Assembly: GCA_905373085.1 (NCBI GenBank)
Contig: CAJPRR010000020.1
Span: 1-21,865 of the forward strand
DNA from: an uncultured Selenomonas sp.
GTDB taxonomy: Bacteria; Bacillota; Negativicutes; Selenomonadales; Selenomonadaceae
Reading direction: 5' to 3'
Length of the DNA: 21,865 nt
Shown: positions 15,569-21,865 of the stretch, one piece after another
Layout of the letters: each line of letters opens with the position of its first letter
How positions within the stretch are numbered: the stretch's first letter is position 1
Notes under the pieces: generated by a model
Told to the model about the DNA's origin: nothing
The model's database searches: none
Seen by the model: only the letters and a program-made list of their open reading frames with translations
Made by a program: the position numbers and the translations under genes

Positions 15569-15618
15569 GAATCGCGGGCGCTGTCCCGTCGGCGACTCTG
15601 AAGCAGCGGAGGTGCTTT

Positions 15619-17433
15619 ATGAAGGTCAAGGTATCAGACTATATCGCGGATTTTCTCGTTAAAAAGGGCGTCGAGCATGTCTTCACCGTCGTCGGCGGCG
15701 GCGCCATGCATCTCAACGACTCTTTCGGACATCACGCGAGGCTCAAGGTGATCTACTGCCACCATGAGCAGGCGGCGGCGATGGCGGCGGAGGCCTATGC
15801 GCGTGTCCATGGGCGCATGGCGGCGCTCTGCGTGACGAGCGGGCCGGGCGCGATCAACGCCCTGAACGGCGTCGCCGGCGCTTATCAGGATTCGATTCCC
15901 ATGCTCGTGCTCTCGGGTCAGATGAAATCCTCGCTGACGGTGCGTGCGAGCGGTCTGCCGCTTCGCACGCTGGGCGGACAGGAGTTCGATATCGTGTCAG
16001 CGCTTGATAATATGACGAAGTATAGGGAGATGATTGTCGAGCCGCAGAAGATTCCCTTCGCGCTCGGAAAAGCGTATCACTTGGCGCAGAGCGGCCGCCC
16101 CGGCCCTTCGTGGCTCGACCTGCCGCTCGACATACAGGGAAGCTTCATCGACGACGATCTGCCGGGCTTCAAGGCTCATGCGCAGGAGGAATATGCCGAC
16201 GTCGAAAAGGCCGCGCGTCATGTGCTGCAAAAGATTGGAAGCGCCGAACGTCCCGTGCTCTACGCGGGCAACGGCATCCGCCTCGCGGGCGCGGCATCTC
16301 TTGTCGACGAATTGGCACGCCGCTTGTCCGTGCCCGTCGTCACATGCTGGGACAGCATCGACCTCATCGCGACCGAGCATCCGTACTACTGCGGCAGGGG
16401 CGGCACGATGGGCGACCGCGCGGGCAACTTCGCCGTGCAGAACAGCGATCTTCTGCTCTCGATCGGCAGCCGCCTGAGCATCTATCAGGTCGGCTACGAC
16501 GTGCGCCTTTGGGCGCGCGCGGCATATACGATCGTCAACGACATCGACCCTGCGGAACTCCAAAAGCCGACGATCCGCGTCGATTATCCCGTATGCGCCG
16601 ATGCGGCGGACTTCATGCGTGCGCTTCTGGCGGCGGCGAAAGCTGAGCCGCCGAGGGAGAACGAGACGTGGCTCGCTCAGTGCCGCGAATGGAAGCGCGA
16701 GTACCCTGTCGTGCGGCGCGAGCAGAAGGAAGCGGCGGGCAAGGCGAATGTCTACGCCTTTATGGACGTTTTGAGCCATGCTCTGCCCGAGGGCAGCATC
16801 ACGGTCGTCGCCAATGGCTCTGCGAGCGTCGTCGGCAGCCAGTCATACTTCATCAAGGAGGGCAGCCGCTTTCTCATGAACTGCGGCATCTCGTCGATGG
16901 GCTACGGCCTGCCCGCTGCCGTCGGCGCGGCCGTCGCGAGCGGCGAGAGCGTCGTCTGCATCGAGGGCGACGGCAGCATCATGATGAACCTACAGGAATT
17001 GCAGACCGTCGTCACGAACCGCGTGCCCGTCAAACTTTTCGTCATCAACAACAACGGCTATCACCAGATTCGCCAGACGCAGAGGAACGTCTTCGGCAAC
17101 GCGCTCGTCGGCGTCGGCCCCGAGAGCGGCGACCTCGGCTTTCCATCGTTCAAAAAAATCGCGCAGGCGTTCGAGATGCCCTACATCAAGATCTCTTCCA
17201 ACGCGGAGCTGCACGAAAAGATCGCGCAGGCGCTTGGAGAACCGGGTTATGTGCTCACGGAGGTATTCGTGACGGAAGAGCAGAAATTCGAGCCGAAGTC
17301 CGCGACGAAGCGTCTGCCCGACGGGCGGCTGACGAGTCCGCCGTTGGAAGATCTCGCACCGTTTTTGCCGCGCGAGGAACTGGCACGCAACATGTACATC
17401 CCGCTCGTCGAGCCGGAGGGAGGAAGATCATGA
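15619..17433 (+). CDS. ThDP-dependent acetolactate-synthase-like enzyme
   Basis: A 604-residue member of the thiamine-diphosphate enzyme superfamily with full three-domain length. E50 in CHHEQAAAMAAEAYAR is the cofactor-activating Glu, TSGPGAINAL follows, and GDGS (450-453) with NNN (477-479) is the ThDP/Mg site. The family typically decarboxylates pyruvate and transfers the two-carbon unit. Housekeeping acetolactate synthase is possible in principle. However, its place after rfbF and a methyltransferase and before VOC, radical-SAM and SDR genes suggests a sugar-modifying role like YerE, which adds an acetyl unit to a CDP-4-keto sugar (inference). ATG 15619 has CGGAGGTG 6 bases upstream; the open frame extends further back but overlaps the previous gene. 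Its stop overlaps the next start as ATGA, indicating coupling. Confidence 0.88.
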   Translation: MKVKVSDYIADFLVKKGVEHVFTVVGGGAMHLNDSFGHHARLKVIYCHHEQAAAMAAEAYARVHGRMAALCVTSGPGAINALNGVAGAYQDSIPMLVLSGQMKSSLTVRASGLPLRTLGGQEFDIVSALDNMTKYREMIVEPQKIPFALGKAYHLAQSGRPGPSWLDLPLDIQGSFIDDDLPGFKAHAQEEYADVEKAARHVLQKIGSAERPVLYAGNGIRLAGAASLVDELARRLSVPVVTCWDSIDLIATEHPYYCGRGGTMGDRAGNFAVQNSDLLLSIGSRLSIYQVGYDVRLWARAAYTIVNDIDPAELQKPTIRVDYPVCADAADFMRALLAAAKAEPPRENETWLAQCREWKREYPVVRREQKEAAGKANVYAFMDVLSHALPEGSITVVANGSASVVGSQSYFIKEGSRFLMNCGISSMGYGLPAAVGAAVASGESVVCIEGDGSIMMNLQELQTVVTNRVPVKLFVINNNGYHQIRQTQRNVFGNALVGVGPESGDLGFPSFKKIAQAFEMPYIKISSNAELHEKIAQALGEPGYVLTEVFVTEEQKFEPKSATKRLPDGRLTSPPLEDLAPFLPREELARNMYIPLVEPEGGRS

Positions 17434-17879
17434 TCAACCTGCGTCATACGGGCGTCTACGTCAAGAACTTGAAGCGCATGGCAGCGTTTTACCGCGAGGT
17501 CTTCCACATGCGCACGATCTGTGAAAACTTCAGGCAGGCGGACGCGCTGATCGCTGACCTTCTGCGGACGCCGGAGGCGTGCGTGAAGATCACGAAGCTC
17601 ATCACGGAGCAGGGAGAAGCGAACGGCACGGGCGATATGATCGAACTGATTGAGATTGTCACACCCGAGGAGAAGGCGGAGAAGATTCCGCAGCCGATTG
17701 CGGCGGGGATGCACGTCGCTTTCGGCGTGCGCGATATGGAGACGACGCGCACGGCGATCCATGCGCGCGGCGGCATCTGCGTGACGCGCGTGCACGATAT
17801 GGGCGGAGGCAATCAATGCTGCTTCTGCCGCGATCCGGAAGGGAATTGGTTGGAGCTGATCGCACGAAATGAGTCGTAG
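17430..17879 (+). CDS. VOC-superfamily (glyoxalase-fold) protein
   Basis: A 149-residue protein with the paired beta-alpha-beta-beta-beta fold signature: LRHTGVYVKNLKRMAAFYREVF at the start, IELIEIV mid-protein, then GMHVAFGVRDMETT and DPEGNWLELIAR. H6, a central Glu, the His in GMHV and the final Glu in LELI fit the usual four metal ligands, so a divalent-metal isomerase, epimerase or lyase is plausible. Start ATG 17430 overlaps the previous stop by four bases behind GGAGGGAGGAAG. This tight coupling suggests it works with the ThDP enzyme, perhaps on the same keto-sugar intermediate (inference). It could also be a detoxifying lactoylglutathione-lyase-like protein, which the context favours less. 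Confidence 0.8.
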   Translation: MINLRHTGVYVKNLKRMAAFYREVFHMRTICENFRQADALIADLLRTPEACVKITKLITEQGEANGTGDMIELIEIVTPEEKAEKIPQPIAAGMHVAFGVRDMETTRTAIHARGGICVTRVHDMGGGNQCCFCRDPEGNWLELIARNES

Positions 17880-17938
17880 GGACGGCGAAGAGAGCGAGCA
17901 GGCGATTTCTCGTTTGCTGCAATAGGGGAGGAATCCGC

Positions 17939-19024
17939 GTGGGAAATGAAGTCGTACCTTTTTCCGAGGCGTATCAGAAGGATCGCCTGACGCTGCGCGA
18001 GGTCGTGCCGCTCGCCGTGCCTCTGTGCGTATGCATCGAGCCGACGAATATCTGCAACTTCAAGTGCCTGATGTGCTGGCAGAGCACGAAGGAGTACACG
18101 AAGCACGGCGGCCCCTTCGGCAATATGACAGACGAGCTTTTTGACAAGCTCTTGGAGGACATGAAGGAGTTCTGCAGTCATCAGGGCAGGAAGATCAAGC
18201 TTATCAAGCTCTACTCGACAGGAGAGCCGCTTCTGCACAAGGGCGTCTGTCGCATGGTGAAGAAGATCAAGGAAGCCGATATCTGCAACGAGATGGAGAT
18301 CACGACGAACGCTTCCCTCATGACGAAGGAGATGGCGGAAGCGTTCGTCGACCTTGGACTCGACTATCTGCGTGCATCCATCTACTCCGTGCGCCAGGAC
18401 GGGCAGTCGCGCATCACGCAGTCGCGCGTGACGCCGCACGAGATTCGCGAGAACATTGCCTATCTGAAGAAGTACCGTGACGAGAAGGGCGCGAAGAAGC
18501 CGTTTATCTGTGCCAAGATCATGGACACGCACGGCGAGGAGAACGAGGAGTTTTTCCGCATGTACGAGGACGTCTCCGACGAGCAGCTGATCGACACGCC
18601 GTGGAACCTGCCGAAGACGGAGGAGAACGCCCTTGACCGTCTCTACGGCGGCGAGGAGGGGGGAGAGGAGGCGCAGGCGGCGTATTTGGCACAGGCTATT
18701 TACAAGGAGCGCAAGGTCTGCCGCTACCCGTTCACGCACATGACGGTGCGCAGCAACGGCGACGTCGTCGTCTGCTGTACGGACTGGTCGCGCGACACCT
18801 TGGTCGGCAGCATCTGTGACAATACGCTGGAAGAGATTTGGAACTCGAAGAAGCTCTATGATTTCCGCTGCATGCAGCTGAAGACGAAGGGCGCACACCA
18901 TGCACTCTGTGCGACGTGCGAGCTGCCGCTGAAGGATACGAGCGAGGACGATCTCGACGATTTTCCCGTGGAAAAGCTCCATTATTGGGGGGAAGGCGAT
19001 GGAAAGAAGAGCGTTTCTAAATAG
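17939..19024 (+). CDS. Radical SAM/SPASM-domain enzyme
   Basis: A 361-residue radical SAM enzyme. C39, C43 and C46 (CNFKCLMC) bind the SAM-cleaving 4Fe-4S cluster, and the later LYSTGEPLL resembles the SAM-binding GGEP motif. The C-terminal SPASM/twitch part has C261 (CRYPF), C279-C280 (VVVCCTDW), a typical GSICDNTLEEIWNS, and C324/C327 (CATCE), able to hold an auxiliary cluster. GTG 17939 follows GGGGAGGA. No precursor peptide is adjacent, and its neighbours are sugar-nucleotide enzymes, so a sugar dehydration, deoxygenation or epimerisation is more likely than RiPP maturation (inference). Its 3' end overlaps the SDR gene by 26 bases. The reaction itself is unknown. Confidence 0.85.
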   Translation: MGNEVVPFSEAYQKDRLTLREVVPLAVPLCVCIEPTNICNFKCLMCWQSTKEYTKHGGPFGNMTDELFDKLLEDMKEFCSHQGRKIKLIKLYSTGEPLLHKGVCRMVKKIKEADICNEMEITTNASLMTKEMAEAFVDLGLDYLRASIYSVRQDGQSRITQSRVTPHEIRENIAYLKKYRDEKGAKKPFICAKIMDTHGEENEEFFRMYEDVSDEQLIDTPWNLPKTEENALDRLYGGEEGGEEAQAAYLAQAIYKERKVCRYPFTHMTVRSNGDVVVCCTDWSRDTLVGSICDNTLEEIWNSKKLYDFRCMQLKTKGAHHALCATCELPLKDTSEDDLDDFPVEKLHYWGEGDGKKSVSK

Positions 19025-20111
19025 TCCGATCATCGAAGAGGACATGCAGGACATTTACGCGCGTGGGATGGACTGGCAAAAGCTCAGGGGAAAGACCGTA
19101 TTGCTCACGGGTGCGACGGGAATGCTCGCGTCCTACGTCGCGTTCTTCCTCTTCTATCTGAACGAGGAATACGCGATGGGGATGCGGCTGCTGTTCCATG
19201 TGCGAAGCGAGGAAAAGGCGCGCGCACGCTTCGGCGAGTACGCGGATGCGCCGTATATCTCGCTCGTGCGGCACGATCTCAGAAAGCCGTGGCAGATCGA
19301 AGGGGCGGTCGACTTCATCATCCACGCTGCAAGCCTCGCGAATCCTGCGTACTACAAGACGACGCCCGTCGAGGTCGCCGAGCCGAACGTGCTCGGCACA
19401 TACCATCTGCTGCGCTTGGCAAGGGAGAAGGGGACGCAGTCCTTCCTCTTCTTCAGCAGCGGCGATGTCTACGGCAAGATGCAAGAGGGCGTGGGTGAGA
19501 TTCATGAGGCGGATGCTGGCGCGGCAGATCCGCTCGATCTTTCAAGCTGCTACGGCGGCAGCAAGCGCATGGGCGAGACGTGGTGCCGACTCTTCTCCGT
19601 CGAGTATGGCGTGAACGCGAAGATCGCACGCATAGCGCACACCTACGCGCCGACGATGGACATCGAGAGCGATCCGCGCGTCTTCTCCTCCTTCATGAAG
19701 TGCGTTGCGGCGGGCACGGACATCATCATGCACAGCGACGGCAGCGCATGCCGCCCCTTCTGCTACATCGCCGATGCCGTGGCGGCGTTCTTTCTCATCC
19801 TTTTCGAGGGCGCGGCGGGCGAGGCGTACAACGTGTCGAACGACAGGGCGTTCTTGAGCATCCGCGAGCTTGCGGAAGTCCTCGTGAAATTGCGTCCCGA
19901 ACTGGATTTGAAGGTCATCGCGAAGGAACGGCCGAAGGGCGCGGCGTATCTGGAAAACAATTTCAACAAGGCGAACCGCCCCAGTGCCGACAAACTTCGC
20001 GCAATCGGCTGGCAATGCCGCTTTGACGCGGCGGCGGGATTCGCACGCGTCTGGCGATACCTGCGCGATGTGCAAATATCTTGCCAAGCGAGCGGAAAAA
20101 GGGTAGAATAA
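18999..20111 (+). CDS. NAD-dependent epimerase/dehydratase (extended SDR)
   Basis: A 370-residue sugar-nucleotide SDR. GATGMLASY (G38 onward) is the Rossmann NAD(P) loop, followed by FIIHAASLANP, FFSSGDVYG (catalytic Ser region) and Y185-x3-K189 (YGGSK), the catalytic pair. Late motifs RPFCYIADAVAAFFL and EAYNVSND are typical of UDP- or CDP-sugar epimerases, dehydratases and UDP-glucuronate decarboxylases. It does not look like RfbG, lacking the GHTGFKGSW-type start. ATG 18999 overlaps the upstream gene and follows GGGGGGAAGG; ATG 19044 is an alternative. It probably reduces or epimerises the keto sugar made by this block. Its last 30 bases contain the likely promoter of the SCIFF gene. Confidence 0.88.
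   Translation: MERRAFLNSPIIEEDMQDIYARGMDWQKLRGKTVLLTGATGMLASYVAFFLFYLNEEYAMGMRLLFHVRSEEKARARFGEYADAPYISLVRHDLRKPWQIEGAVDFIIHAASLANPAYYKTTPVEVAEPNVLGTYHLLRLAREKGTQSFLFFSSGDVYGKMQEGVGEIHEADAGAADPLDLSSCYGGSKRMGETWCRLFSVEYGVNAKIARIAHTYAPTMDIESDPRVFSSFMKCVAAGTDIIMHSDGSACRPFCYIADAVAAFFLILFEGAAGEAYNVSNDRAFLSIRELAEVLVKLRPELDLKVIAKERPKGAAYLENNFNKANRPSADKLRAIGWQCRFDAAAGFARVWRYLRDVQISCQASGKRVE
20081..20109 (+). promoter_or_regulatory. Likely sigma-70-type promoter of the SCIFF gene
   Basis: TTGCCA at 20081-20086 and TAGAAT at 20104-20109 each match the consensus at five of six positions and are spaced by an ideal 17 bases. They lie inside the last codons of the SDR gene. Transcription would start near 20116, ahead of the ribosome-binding site AGAAGGGGG at 20126-20134. 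This makes the SCIFF peptide independent of the glycan operon. Confidence 0.65.
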
Positions 20112-20140
20112 GAAAAAGACGGCAAGAAGGGGGTCATACG

Positions 20141-20290
20141 ATGAAACATATCAAGACGGTCAACAAGCCGACGATGCAGAAGACGCTGAAGACGGGCGGC
20201 TGCGGCGAATGCCAGGCGTCGTGCCAGTCGGCATGCAAGACGTCCTGCACGGTGGGCAATCAGGTCTGTGAGAGCAGGAAGCAAGCGTGA
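20141..20290 (+). CDS. SCIFF ranthipeptide precursor (six cysteines in forty-five)
   Basis: A 49-residue RiPP precursor of the SCIFF family. The C-terminal half carries six Cys (21, 24, 28, 32, 36, 43) in the highly conserved context CGECQASCQSACKTSC then TVGNQ. The N-terminal MKHIKTVNKP is the usual leader start. In the family, the partner radical-SAM enzyme forms Cys-to-Thr thioether links; T37 follows C36 here in the core. ATG 20141 has a strong AGAAGGGGG site. The maturase begins 63 bases downstream, beyond a terminator hairpin, so the peptide is probably made in excess of the enzyme. The biological role of SCIFF peptides is still unclear. Confidence 0.96.
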   Translation: MKHIKTVNKPTMQKTLKTGGCGECQASCQSACKTSCTVGNQVCESRKQA

Positions 20291-20330
20291 AAAAAAGACC
20301 TCTTCCGTAAGGAAGAGGTCTTTTCTTCAC
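20287..20330 (+). terminator. Rho-independent terminator between SCIFF precursor and maturase
   Basis: A perfect 14-bp stem (20293-20306 with 20311-20324) closes a GTAA loop, and pairing extends to 20 bp with one mismatch (20287-20330). The 3' arm ends in TTTT, and the 5' arm begins with an A run, so it could act in both directions. It overlaps the SCIFF stop codon. Partial readthrough would set a high ratio of peptide to maturase transcripts. Confidence 0.88.
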
Positions 20331-20353
20331 GCTTCAGCATATATGGAGGAATT

Positions 20354-21754
20354 ATGAAAGAGAGAATACACAAGTTCAAGCAGGCGGACAGCTTCATCCT
20401 GCTTGATGTCAACAGCGGCGCCGTCCATGTCGTCGATGAGATGATCTACGACATCATGGATGTCTTCGACGGCGCGAACGATCGGGCGGTCGTCGATGCG
20501 CTCGGTGCGAAGTACTCGAGGGCGGAACTTTCCGAAGCGCTCGAGGAGCTGCACGAACTCATGGCGCTCGGCGAGCTTTTCGCGCCCGATATCGACGTGC
20601 CGCCGACGTTTTCCCAGAAGGGACTCGTGAAGTCGCTGTGCCTGATGGTTGCGCAGGACTGCAACCTGCGCTGCAAATACTGCTTCGGCGACGGCGGCAA
20701 CTACGGCATGGAGCGTGCCGTCATGTCGCCCGAGGTCGGATGTCGCGCCGTCGATTTTCTCATCGAGGGTTCAGGGCCGCGCAAGCATTGCGAGATTGAC
20801 TTCTTCGGCGGCGAGCCGCTCCTCAACATGAAGACGATCAAGAAGGTGACGGAGCATATAAGAAAGCGCGAGAAGGAGACGGGCAAGATCTTCAAGCTCA
20901 CGCTGACGACGAACGGCATGCTCTTGAACGATGCGAACATCGCGTGGCTCAACGAGAACGATTTCTCGCTCGTGCTGTCGCTCGACGGGCGCAGGGAGAC
21001 GAACGATGCCATGCGTCCCGACGTCGGCGGGCACGGCACTTATGACCGCATTGTGGAGAACTTCCGAAGGTGTCTCGCGAGCCGCGCGGGCGGCGACTGG
21101 GACTATCGCGGCGTCTATACCTATCTTCGCGGCACATACACGAAGCGCAATCTCGACTTCACCGAGGACGTGCTCTCGATGCACGATGCGGGATTCAATA
21201 TCCTCTCGGTCGAGCCTGTCGTCTTGAAGGACAGCCCTCTCGCTCTCATGGAGGAAGATTTGCCGCGCATCCGCGAGGAGTACGACCGCCTCGCCGCCGC
21301 TTACATGGAGCGTCATCGCGCGGGCAGGGGATTCTTCTTCTTCCACTTCAACATGGACTTGTCGAACGGCCCTTGCGTCGCCAAGCGCCTCTCAGGCTGC
21401 GGCGCGGGTCACGAATACTTCGCCGTCGCGGAAAACGGCGACCTCTACCCGTGTCACCAGTTCGTCGGCAGAAAGCGCTACAAGCTCGGCAGCATCTACG
21501 ACGGAGTGACGGACGAAGAACTGCCGCCGTACTTTCGCGAGTCGCACGTACTCAACAAGGAGAAGTGCGCCGACTGCTGGGCACGCTTCTTCTGCAGCGG
21601 CGGCTGTCACGCCAACGCCGACCTATTTCACGGCGATATAAGAAAGCCTTACGAAGTCGGCTGCGAGATCCAGAAAAAGCGTCTCGAATGTGCGCTTTAT
21701 GTGCAGGCGCTGCTGGCACTGGAAAAGGAAGAGCAGGTGCAGGCGGCTCTTTGA
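20354..21754 (+). CDS. SCIFF radical SAM maturase (thioether-forming, SPASM)
   Basis: A 466-residue enzyme that would install thioether crosslinks in the adjacent six-Cys peptide. Residues 1-90 resemble a PqqD-like peptide-recognition domain (FILLDVNSGAVHVVDEMIYDIM). C103, C107 and C110 (CNLRCKYC) form the radical SAM site, GGEP is at 152-155, and LTLTTNGMLL follows. The C-terminal SPASM region is cysteine-rich (GPCVAKRLSGCGAG, YPCHQF, CADCW, FCSGGCHANAD, GCEIQKKRLEC), for two auxiliary 4Fe-4S clusters. Length and order match known SCIFF maturases such as CteB of Clostridium thermocellum. ATG 20354 has GGAGGA close upstream. No separate promoter is evident, so expression may depend on readthrough of the hairpin. 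Confidence 0.95.
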   Translation: MKERIHKFKQADSFILLDVNSGAVHVVDEMIYDIMDVFDGANDRAVVDALGAKYSRAELSEALEELHELMALGELFAPDIDVPPTFSQKGLVKSLCLMVAQDCNLRCKYCFGDGGNYGMERAVMSPEVGCRAVDFLIEGSGPRKHCEIDFFGGEPLLNMKTIKKVTEHIRKREKETGKIFKLTLTTNGMLLNDANIAWLNENDFSLVLSLDGRRETNDAMRPDVGGHGTYDRIVENFRRCLASRAGGDWDYRGVYTYLRGTYTKRNLDFTEDVLSMHDAGFNILSVEPVVLKDSPLALMEEDLPRIREEYDRLAAAYMERHRAGRGFFFFHFNMDLSNGPCVAKRLSGCGAGHEYFAVAENGDLYPCHQFVGRKRYKLGSIYDGVTDEELPPYFRESHVLNKEKCADCWARFFCSGGCHANADLFHGDIRKPYEVGCEIQKKRLECALYVQALLALEKEEQVQAAL

Positions 21755-21758
21755 TACG

Positions 21759-21807
21759 AACGAAGCTGTGCGCGGGGCGAAATCGTCCTGTGCACAGTCT
21801 CGTTTTT
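21759..21807 (+). terminator. Probable terminator after the SCIFF maturase
   Basis: Arms at 21759-21771 and 21792-21804 can pair over 13 positions with two adjacent internal mismatches. They are followed by a T run (21803-21807). It begins five bases after the maturase stop. It is weaker than the hairpin at 20287 but well placed. Confidence 0.6.
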
Positions 21808-21815
21808 GTGTTACC

Positions 21816-21865
21816 ATGAAGCCCCAAGAGGTCAAGCCGAAGGCGCAGACCGATTGGCTAGGCTT
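21816..21865 (+). CDS. Possible start of a further gene, cut by the window edge
   Basis: ATG 21816 opens a frame that stays open for 16 codons to the edge (MKPQEVKPKAQTDWLG). The opening faintly recalls small DUF2442-type proteins, but 16 residues cannot identify it. No Shine-Dalgarno site is seen, and it follows directly on the terminator's T run, so it may not be a gene. Confidence 0.22.
   Translation, partial: MKPQEVKPKAQTDWLG

Noticed and set aside
15442..15618. Upstream extension of the ThDP enzyme's frame
   Set aside because: It overlaps the end of the methyltransferase gene, and the added residues look like out-of-frame translation. ATG 15619 has a good ribosome-binding site and matches the family's N-terminus.
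15619..17433. Housekeeping acetolactate synthase (ilvB) name
   Set aside because: No ilvN or other branched-chain amino-acid genes are adjacent, and the surroundings are sugar-nucleotide genes, so I left the symbol blank.
1..21865. CRISPR arrays, tRNA or rRNA genes, insertion sequences, attachment sites
   Set aside because: No regularly spaced short repeats, cloverleaf-like segments, transposase motifs or terminal inverted repeats were seen. The repeats present are coding paralogy.

Overview
The window looks like a chromosomal segment of a fairly GC-rich, anaerobic Firmicute-type bacterium. A Selenomonas-like member of the Negativicutes is my best guess. The reasons are the strong purine-rich Shine-Dalgarno sites, the GC-rich codon use, and a SCIFF peptide with its radical-SAM maturase, which are hallmarks of Clostridia and relatives. 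The species is inference. Every gene I accept lies on the + strand.

Layout. (1) 23-1369 is an APC/AAT-family amino-acid permease, apparently unrelated to what follows. (2) 1432-13661 is a surface-glycan block. It holds five large modular glycosyltransferases built from a small kit of shared parts, plus one FkbM-type methyltransferase gene. The parts are a 'NDD' GT-A-like domain (A), an internal left-handed beta-helix domain (B), a GT2 domain with a shared C-terminal tail (C), an extra leading GT2, and an alternative XAT-type acetyltransferase. The FkbM gene is interrupted at a run of eight C. (3) 13780-20111 looks like a nucleotide-sugar module: RfbF-like glucose-1-phosphate cytidylyltransferase, a second FkbM methyltransferase with a run of eight G, a ThDP-dependent acetolactate-synthase-like enzyme, a VOC protein, a radical SAM/SPASM enzyme and an extended SDR. 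A putative promoter precedes it. (4) 20141-21754 is the SCIFF ranthipeptide pair. The precursor has its own likely promoter inside the end of the SDR gene, and a strong hairpin terminator separates it from the maturase. A second terminator-like hairpin follows, and the window ends at the possible start of another gene.

How it may work. Block 3 would make a CDP-activated, possibly two-carbon-branched sugar, reminiscent of YerE in yersiniose synthesis. Block 2 would assemble and decorate a glycan containing it. The two methyltransferases could be variable decorations switched by slippage at homopolymers, or the C8 break could be a sequencing error. The SCIFF pair is a separate RiPP system downstream.

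The most noteworthy points are the module-shuffled glycosyltransferase family whose internal beta-helix domains lack the usual acetyltransferase histidine, the paired 8-nt homopolymers in the two methyltransferase genes, and the ThDP/VOC/radical-SAM/SDR cassette beside rfbF without recognisable rfbG or rfbH. No tRNA, rRNA, CRISPR array or insertion sequence was recognised. Every intergenic stretch is shorter than about 120 bases.
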